This document shows positions 6,635 through 11,143 of a stretch of 11,143 nucleotides of DNA, piece after piece. The stretch comes from Sediminibacterium sp. GTDB lineage: Bacteria > Bacteroidota > Bacteroidia > Chitinophagales > Chitinophagaceae. The position numbers were made by a program, and so were the translations under genes. The notes under the pieces were generated by a model. The model searched no databases and was not told the origin of the DNA. It was given only the letters and a program-made list of their open reading frames with translations. The stretch is taken from NCBI GenBank assembly GCA_023263235.1, contig JALQXE010000126.1, positions 1 to 11,143 on the forward strand, written 5' to 3'. Position 1 is the stretch's first letter. Every line of letters starts with the position of its first letter.

Positions 6635-8314
6635 ATGAGTAAAAATACTTTTCTTTTATTGTTATTTGCCTGCACTGGCGTTTATTTGGTAGGGAGTTTT
6701 ACAATTCCCTTAATGGACATTGACGCTTCTCAATACGCTTCCATTAGTAGGGAAATGCTTGCACGCAATAGTTTTTTACAAGTATTTGATTTAGGAAAGG
6801 ATTATTTAGATAAGCCACCCATGTTGTTTTGGTTATCGGCGCTGTCCATGAAAATAATGGGTGTGCATGACTGGGCATATCGAATTCCTTCCTTATTATT
6901 TTTGGGGGTTGCACTTTATTCAACTTATAAGTTTGCAGCATTATTTTATAGTACACAGGTTGCTCGTTTGGCAACCATTATTTTAGCAAGTTCACAAGCT
7001 TTCTTTTTAATCGCACATGATGTAAGAACAGATACCATGTTGGTTGGTTGGGTGATGCTAAGTATTTATTTACTTGCAAAATGGTCGCATGATGATACGG
7101 CTAAAGTAAAGGGTGCTGCAAAATATTTCTTTTTTGCAATTATAGCTATCGCGGGAGGCATGATGACAAAAGGCCCCATTGCTTTAGTGGTATCAGTTTT
7201 AGCCATAGTGCCTCATTGGGTAAGTAATAAACAGTGGCAATTTTTTTATAAACCCATTTATATACCAGGCCTCATATTACTTGGATTGTTATTACTGCCT
7301 ATGAGTTGGGGTTTGTATCAACAATACGACTTACATCCTGGTAAATTAATTAATGAAAGACCCATAAAATCTGGTTTAGAATTTTATTATTGGACACAGA
7401 GTTTTGGCAGGTATACAGGAGAAAACTTTTACAAGGAAATGGGCTATTTTACCTTCCTATTAGAGAATATGTTTTGGAGTTTTTTGCCATGGATATTTGT
7501 TTTTTTATGGGCATTAATCGCTAAAGGGTATTCAATCATCACTGAGGGGTTATTTTCATCTCAAAACGAACGCGTTAGCTTTTATGGATTTGTTTTAACC
7601 TATTTAGTATTGTCTCGAAGTCAGGCGCAGTTGCCACATTATATATTTGTTGTTTTTCCTTTAGCCGCTATTTTAACAGCTAATTACTGGGATCAATTTA
7701 TTTGGTCCACCAAAACAGCAAATAATTTACTGAAAGGACTTTATGGGTTCCATCTTTTCATTTTTACAATCCTTATTACAGTAGGGTTACTTATTGCGTT
7801 TTTACCCTTTGGTTCCATTCATTGGACGGGCTATTTAATCGTTGTTTCAACAATTGGGTTAATTGCTTTTTTATTTTTTTCCAAGCAATCAATGGGGCAT
7901 AAATGGTTTTATATTTCTGTTGCAATCATGCTTTTTGTAAATACAATTATGAATACTCATTTTTATCCCAACTTATTAAAGTATCAATGGGGCAATCAGT
8001 TGGCAGGGGTTATTCAGCAAAAAGGGTGGGATAAAGAAAAATTAGTATTGTATAAAATTCCCAATAGCAATGCTTTGCACTTTTATGGAAAATTTGTTTT
8101 CCCTACTCAAAAAGACAGCCTAAAATTAAAGCAAGGGGATTGGGTAATTACAGATTTAGTAAATGACAGCAGTTTAAAGGTTCAATTTCCAAAAAGCATA
8201 CAACATTATAAATCGGATCGTTATCATGTTACCATGTTGAGTTTGCCTTTCTTGAATCCAGCTACAAGGGAAAAGGAATTAACACCCTATGAAGTGTTAG
8301 AACTTAAAAAGTAA
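6635..8314 (+). CDS. GT39/ArnT-like GT-C glycosyltransferase
   Basis: This 559-residue polytopic inner-membrane protein resembles the ArnT/PMT_2 (GT39/GT83) group, which transfers a sugar from a polyprenyl phosphate donor to lipid A, glycan or protein in the periplasm. After helix 1 (about 5-25) the first periplasmic loop reads DIDASQYASISREML (28-42), aligning with the DExRYAEISREM motif of ArnT. Asp30 takes the place of the catalytic acid, while the second acidic position is Ala31. YLDKPPMLFWL (58-67) matches the second loop of the family, and HDVRTDTML (about 128-136) supplies another conserved Asp. About ten or more hydrophobic segments follow to about residue 440, then a soluble C-terminal tail. 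It starts 23 bases after the PAP2 gene. Its last 11 bases overlap the convergent DUF6702 gene. Sugar and acceptor cannot be read from the sequence, and I do not call it arnT. Confidence 0.85.
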   Translation: MSKNTFLLLLFACTGVYLVGSFTIPLMDIDASQYASISREMLARNSFLQVFDLGKDYLDKPPMLFWLSALSMKIMGVHDWAYRIPSLLFLGVALYSTYKFAALFYSTQVARLATIILASSQAFFLIAHDVRTDTMLVGWVMLSIYLLAKWSHDDTAKVKGAAKYFFFAIIAIAGGMMTKGPIALVVSVLAIVPHWVSNKQWQFFYKPIYIPGLILLGLLLLPMSWGLYQQYDLHPGKLINERPIKSGLEFYYWTQSFGRYTGENFYKEMGYFTFLLENMFWSFLPWIFVFLWALIAKGYSIITEGLFSSQNERVSFYGFVLTYLVLSRSQAQLPHYIFVVFPLAAILTANYWDQFIWSTKTANNLLKGLYGFHLFIFTILITVGLLIAFLPFGSIHWTGYLIVVSTIGLIAFLFFSKQSMGHKWFYISVAIMLFVNTIMNTHFYPNLLKYQWGNQLAGVIQQKGWDKEKLVLYKIPNSNALHFYGKFVFPTQKDSLKLKQGDWVITDLVNDSSLKVQFPKSIQHYKSDRYHVTMLSLPFLNPATREKELTPYEVLELKK

Positions 8315-8792
8315 AACTGGTTCTATTTTTAGGCGCTGCTAACTCATAGCTCTTGGTTTGGCCATTTGTTTTTGCGTGTATTATATTTATTTGAGAAGGA
8401 TCAATACCGAAAAGGATTTCACAAAACACATCAAGTTGTTTTAATTGTGTAATGTTTTTAATTTCAAAGTAGCTCCATGTACTTTCTTTCTGAATCTCAT
8501 ATCCAACAAACTCCATTTTTGCTTTTGTTCCATTTGCCGATAACGCTAATCTTTTTTGAACATATAAATTAATATAAGTTTCTGCTTTTGCTTTTTGTTT
8601 TGGGTCAGATAAATCCAATTTCACATTGTACTCTTTCTCTAATCTGTTTTCAATATCGGTGGTGAAAGTACGCACACTTATTTCTATACTTGCTTCCTTA
8701 TTGTTATGATTAATATCAATCACCGAAACATAAAATGGGTGTAATAGCGAAATTAATAAGGTGGCAAGTGGTTTATATCCTATCCAAGTCAT
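8304..8792 (-). CDS. DUF6702 family protein, probably exported
   Basis: This 162-residue protein is of a family with no settled function, common in Bacteroidota. The recognisable part is HPFYVSVIDINHNNKEASI from His18, followed by SVRTFTTDIENRLEKEYNVKLDL; this opening is what identifies DUF6702. Residues 9-17 are hydrophobic and resemble a short signal peptide or membrane anchor ending just before His18, although no clear AxA cleavage site is visible. The rest looks like a beta-rich small domain with few cysteines (one, Cys124). It lies head to head with a HupE/UreJ-like permease gene, and its 3' end overlaps the GT39 gene by 11 bases. From this context it may be a periplasmic partner of the permease, but that is inference. 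The family call is fairly sure; the function is unknown. Confidence 0.78.
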   Translation of the reverse strand: MTWIGYKPLATLLISLLHPFYVSVIDINHNNKEASIEISVRTFTTDIENRLEKEYNVKLDLSDPKQKAKAETYINLYVQKRLALSANGTKAKMEFVGYEIQKESTWSYFEIKNITQLKQLDVFCEILFGIDPSQINIIHAKTNGQTKSYELAAPKNRTSFTF

Positions 8793-8798
8793 AATGTT

Positions 8799-8806
8799 TA
8801 TATTTG
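8799..8806 (+). promoter_or_regulatory. Putative -7 promoter element of the HupE-M1 operon
   Basis: TATATTTG is an exact match to the Bacteroidota TAnnTTTG consensus. Transcription would start near 8813 and give a leader of about 39 bases before the ATG at 8852. The -33 region is poor (TTTA at 8772-8775). A second near-match, TAAATTTC at 8840-8847, lies closer to the gene and is a weaker alternative. Confidence 0.4.
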
Positions 8807-8813
8807 TCTATCG

Positions 8814-8821
8814 CAAATGTC
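8814..8821 (-). promoter_or_regulatory. Weak -7-like element for the DUF6702 gene
   Basis: The minus strand reads GACATTTG, matching TAnnTTTG at all fixed positions except the first T. It ends 21 bases before the DUF6702 start codon. With the plus-strand element at 8799-8806 it forms an inverted ATTTG-7-CAAAT arrangement. No good -33 element is visible. Confidence 0.27.
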
Positions 8822-8851
8822 CTAAATAATTATTAGAATTAAATTTCATTT

Positions 8852-9442
8852 ATGAACGACTTAGGTATTTATTTACATTTAGGTTTCAAGCACATCATTA
8901 GTTGGGGAGCCTGGGACCATATTTTATTTGTGCTGGTTTTGACAATACGTTACCAATGGATGGATTGGAAAAAAGTTTTAGTGTTAATTACCGCCTTTAC
9001 CGTTGGTCATTCTGTAACACTGGCATTAAGCACCCTTAATTGGATTGATTTTTCTTCGGATCTTATTGAAATGCTGATACCAATCACCATTTTATTGACC
9101 GCTGTCTCTAATTTCTGGGTAAAAACCTTCGATTTTAAGTCAAAATACCCCCTCATTTACTTCCTAGCCCTATTTTTTGGCTTAATTCATGGTTTAGGTT
9201 TCAGTTCCTACCTCAAAAGCTTGTTGGGTATGGAGCAGTCAATTTTAGGACCGCTCTTCACATTTAATGTAGGTTTAGAGCTAGGACAGCTACTGATAGT
9301 AGGCATAATTCTAATTATTTCATTTATATTCGTATCCCTTATTAAAGTGAGAAGACTGCTTTATTTACAGATAGGTTCTGGAATAGCAATTGCCTTTTCC
9401 CTTTATATGGTAATAGAAAAAATCTTACCGATTATTAAATAG
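8852..9442 (+). CDS. HupE/UreJ-like membrane protein
   Basis: This 196-residue membrane protein resembles the HupE/UreJ group, whose better-known members are linked to nickel or cobalt uptake for hydrogenase and urease. The visible hallmarks are GFKHIISWGAWDHILFVL (11-28, with His14, Asp22 and His23), TVGHSVTLALS (50-60, His53), FFGLIHGLGFSS (108-119, His113), and FNVGLELGQ (138-146, Glu143). About six transmembrane helices can be placed near 15-31, 40-60, 71-88, 100-118, 135-162 and 170-190. The conserved His and Asp residues lie in or near helices and suggest a metal path. No hydrogenase or urease gene is nearby, so the substrate is open. The M1 peptidase gene follows after 13 bases, clearly in the same transcription unit, and DUF6702 is divergent. 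Proteobacterial relatives often carry an extra periplasmic domain in front, which is absent here. Confidence 0.84.
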   Translation: MNDLGIYLHLGFKHIISWGAWDHILFVLVLTIRYQWMDWKKVLVLITAFTVGHSVTLALSTLNWIDFSSDLIEMLIPITILLTAVSNFWVKTFDFKSKYPLIYFLALFFGLIHGLGFSSYLKSLLGMEQSILGPLFTFNVGLELGQLLIVGIILIISFIFVSLIKVRRLLYLQIGSGIAIAFSLYMVIEKILPIIK

Positions 9443-9455
9443 AAAAAACGCACAA

Positions 9456-11143
9456 ATGAAGAAACTATTTTCGCTGTCTTTTCTTTTATTGAGTACCTGC
9501 TCAATAATTGTAGCACAGGACATTCGCAACAATCCTACTTCCAATCATGGAAATAAGTTTGAGCAGTTAGGAACTATTTTGCCTACACCAAACGAGTATC
9601 GTACAGCTAGTGGAGCACCAGGTCCTAAATATTGGCAACAACGTGCCGACTATGACATTAAAGCAACCCTAGATGAAAAGAACTTATTATTAACAGGTGC
9701 GGAGACCGTTACTTACTATAATAATTCTCCCGACGTATTAACTTATTTATGGTTACAGTTGGATGAGAATGAGCATAGCTCTGTTAAGAATGCTGGATAC
9801 GAGGACGCAAGTACATTAGGTAGAGGAATGACACCTGCGGCACTTGACGATTTAGCCAATGCTTCAAAAGACAATGGATTAGGTGATAATATTATTAAAG
9901 TAACAGACGCATTAGGAGCTAGTTTAAAATATACAGTGAACAAAACAATGATGCGTATTGAGCTTCCAACTCCTTTAAAGCCAGGTCAAAAATTCACTTT
10001 TAAAGTAGATTGGAATTTCAAAATTACCGATCGTATGACCGTTGCTGGACGTGGTGGTTATGAGTTTTTTCCAGAAGATGGCAACTACTTATTTACAATG
10101 GCACAATGGTATCCTCGTTTATGTGTGTATTCAGATTTTCAAGGGTGGCAACATCATCAATTTACTGGAAGAGGTGAGTTTGCTTTAACTTTTGGTAATT
10201 TTAAAGTAGCTATCACTGTTCCAAGTGATCACGTTGTTATGGCAACTGGACAATGTCAAAATTATCCAGCAGTTTTAAGCGCCGATCAATTAGCTAGATG
10301 GAATAAAGCACAAACTTCTTTTACAGAGCCTGTTGAAATTGTTACTTTAGAGGAAGCAAAGAAAGCAGAAAAAACGCAAGTAACTACTACCAAAACTTGG
10401 ATTTTTAATGCAGAGAATGTACGTGACTTTGCATTTGGAAGTAGCCGTAAATTTATTTGGGATGCTTTGGCTACCAATGTTGAAGGTAAAAAAGTAATGA
10501 GTATGAGTGCTTATGGAAAAGAAGCTTATGGTTTATATCGCAAGTTCTCTTCCAAAGCAGTTGCACATACTATTAAAACTTATTCTAAATTTTCAATCCC
10601 TTATCCATATCCAGTAGCACAAAGTATTGAAGCTGCAAATGGTATGGAATACCCAATGATTTGCTTTAACTATGGTCGTACCGAAAAAGATGGCACCTAT
10701 ACCGAAGCAACTAAAAATGGAATGTTGGGTGTAGTAATACATGAAGTAGGACACAACTTCTTCCCAATGATTGTTAACTCTGATGAGCGTCAATGGTCAT
10801 GGATGGACGAAGGTTTAAATACATTCGTTGAGTATTTGACCGAAGAGTTATACGATAATAAATTCCCAACACGTCGTGGGCCAGCCTGGACAATTGTGGA
10901 TTATATGAAATTGCCTAAGGATCAATTAGAGCCAATCATGACCAACAGTGAAAACATCATTGGATTTGGTCCAAACGCATATGCTAAACCTGGTACTGGA
11001 CTAAATATTTTACGTGAGACCATCATGGGCCGTGAATTATTTGATTATTCATTTAAAGAGTATGCAAGACGTTGGGCATTCAAGCATCCAACGCCAGCCG
11101 ATTTATTTAGAACTATGGAGGATGCAAGTGCCGAGGATTTAGA
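9456..11143 (+). CDS. Secreted M1-family zinc metallopeptidase, 3' end cut by window edge
   Basis: This is an open frame of 562 codons running off the window. The N-terminus MKKLFSLSFLLLSTCSIIVA followed by QDIRNN looks like a type I signal peptide cleaved near Ala20, so the enzyme should be periplasmic or outside the cell. Residues about 60-360 form the beta-rich N-terminal M1 domain. The catalytic domain shows GMEYP (396-400) at the position of the GAMEN exopeptidase motif. The zinc site is HEVGHNFFP with His429, Glu430 and His433, and the third ligand Glu452 comes 18 residues later in WMDEGLNTF, the exact HEXXH-x18-E pattern of M1. Tyr509 in AYAKPG is a candidate for the catalytic tyrosine. 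The gene is 13 bases after the HupE-like gene, with an A-rich stretch (AGAAAAAACG) instead of a Shine-Dalgarno site. Whether it is an aminopeptidase or has another specificity cannot be told. Confidence 0.9.
   Translation, partial: MKKLFSLSFLLLSTCSIIVAQDIRNNPTSNHGNKFEQLGTILPTPNEYRTASGAPGPKYWQQRADYDIKATLDEKNLLLTGAETVTYYNNSPDVLTYLWLQLDENEHSSVKNAGYEDASTLGRGMTPAALDDLANASKDNGLGDNIIKVTDALGASLKYTVNKTMMRIELPTPLKPGQKFTFKVDWNFKITDRMTVAGRGGYEFFPEDGNYLFTMAQWYPRLCVYSDFQGWQHHQFTGRGEFALTFGNFKVAITVPSDHVVMATGQCQNYPAVLSADQLARWNKAQTSFTEPVEIVTLEEAKKAEKTQVTTTKTWIFNAENVRDFAFGSSRKFIWDALATNVEGKKVMSMSAYGKEAYGLYRKFSSKAVAHTIKTYSKFSIPYPYPVAQSIEAANGMEYPMICFNYGRTEKDGTYTEATKNGMLGVVIHEVGHNFFPMIVNSDERQWSWMDEGLNTFVEYLTEELYDNKFPTRRGPAWTIVDYMKLPKDQLEPIMTNSENIIGFGPNAYAKPGTGLNILRETIMGRELFDYSFKEYARRWAFKHPTPADLFRTMEDASAEDL

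Noticed and set aside
9486..9500. Lipobox-like LSTC in the M1 signal peptide (lipoprotein reading)
   Set aside because: Thr before Cys15 is unusual for signal peptidase II, and the hydrophobic stretch continues past the Cys to a better type I site near Ala20.
9743..10793. Minus-strand reading frames of about 63-66 codons opposite the M1 gene
   Set aside because: They are antisense to a strongly recognisable coding sequence and have no signature or promoter of their own.
1..11143. Search by eye for tRNA, rRNA, riboswitch, CRISPR array or insertion sequence
   Set aside because: No repeat arrays, transposase-like frames, terminal inverted repeats or tRNA cloverleaf motifs were seen; intergenic space is short.

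Overview
The window is an AT-rich bacterial chromosome segment that most resembles the phylum Bacteroidota, perhaps a Chitinophagales-type member (the finer placement is a guess). Three observations point there. Several intergenic regions carry the Bacteroidota -7 promoter element TAnnTTTG. Start codons are preceded by A-rich sequence rather than Shine-Dalgarno motifs. The gene families are typical of the phylum: a DUF2723 membrane glycosyltransferase, a DUF6702 protein, a HupE/UreJ-like permease and a secreted M1 peptidase. There is no sign of phage, transposon, CRISPR, tRNA or rRNA, and no gene-free stretch longer than about 120 bases.

Layout. The left edge holds the 5' end of a minus-strand tRNA methylthiotransferase gene (mtaB). 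A 119-base divergent region with two TAnnTTTG elements separates it from a 1024-residue DUF2723 (GT117/TMEM260-like) membrane protein on the plus strand. That gene converges on a minus-strand pair, phosphoglucosamine mutase (glmM) followed 10 bases later by a cysteine desulfurase. The two convergent units share a perfect 20-bp-stem hairpin that should terminate transcription both ways. Divergent from glmM is a plus-strand pair: a PAP2-type membrane phosphatase and an ArnT-like GT-C glycosyltransferase, 23 bases apart. The glycosyltransferase overlaps tail to tail, by 11 bases, with a minus-strand DUF6702 gene. Divergent from DUF6702, a HupE/UreJ-like permease and an M1 metallopeptidase run off the right edge.

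How the genes may work together. The left and middle parts lean towards the cell envelope. GlmM makes glucosamine-1-phosphate for UDP-GlcNAc. The DUF2723 protein and the GT39/ArnT-like protein both have the design of membrane enzymes that use lipid-linked sugars at the outer face of the inner membrane. The PAP2 protein could dephosphorylate a lipid carrier or lipid A. The right part (DUF6702, HupE-like permease, secreted zinc peptidase) is the least understood and the best candidate for an undescribed functional unit: a small exported protein with a histidine just after its hydrophobic leader, a permease with conserved membrane histidines, and a metalloenzyme.

Most of the window is ordinary housekeeping and envelope gene content. 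The strongest items for a second look are the DUF6702-HupE-M1 locus, an apparently leaderless mtaB promoter, and active-site substitutions in the PAP2, GT39 and M1 proteins.
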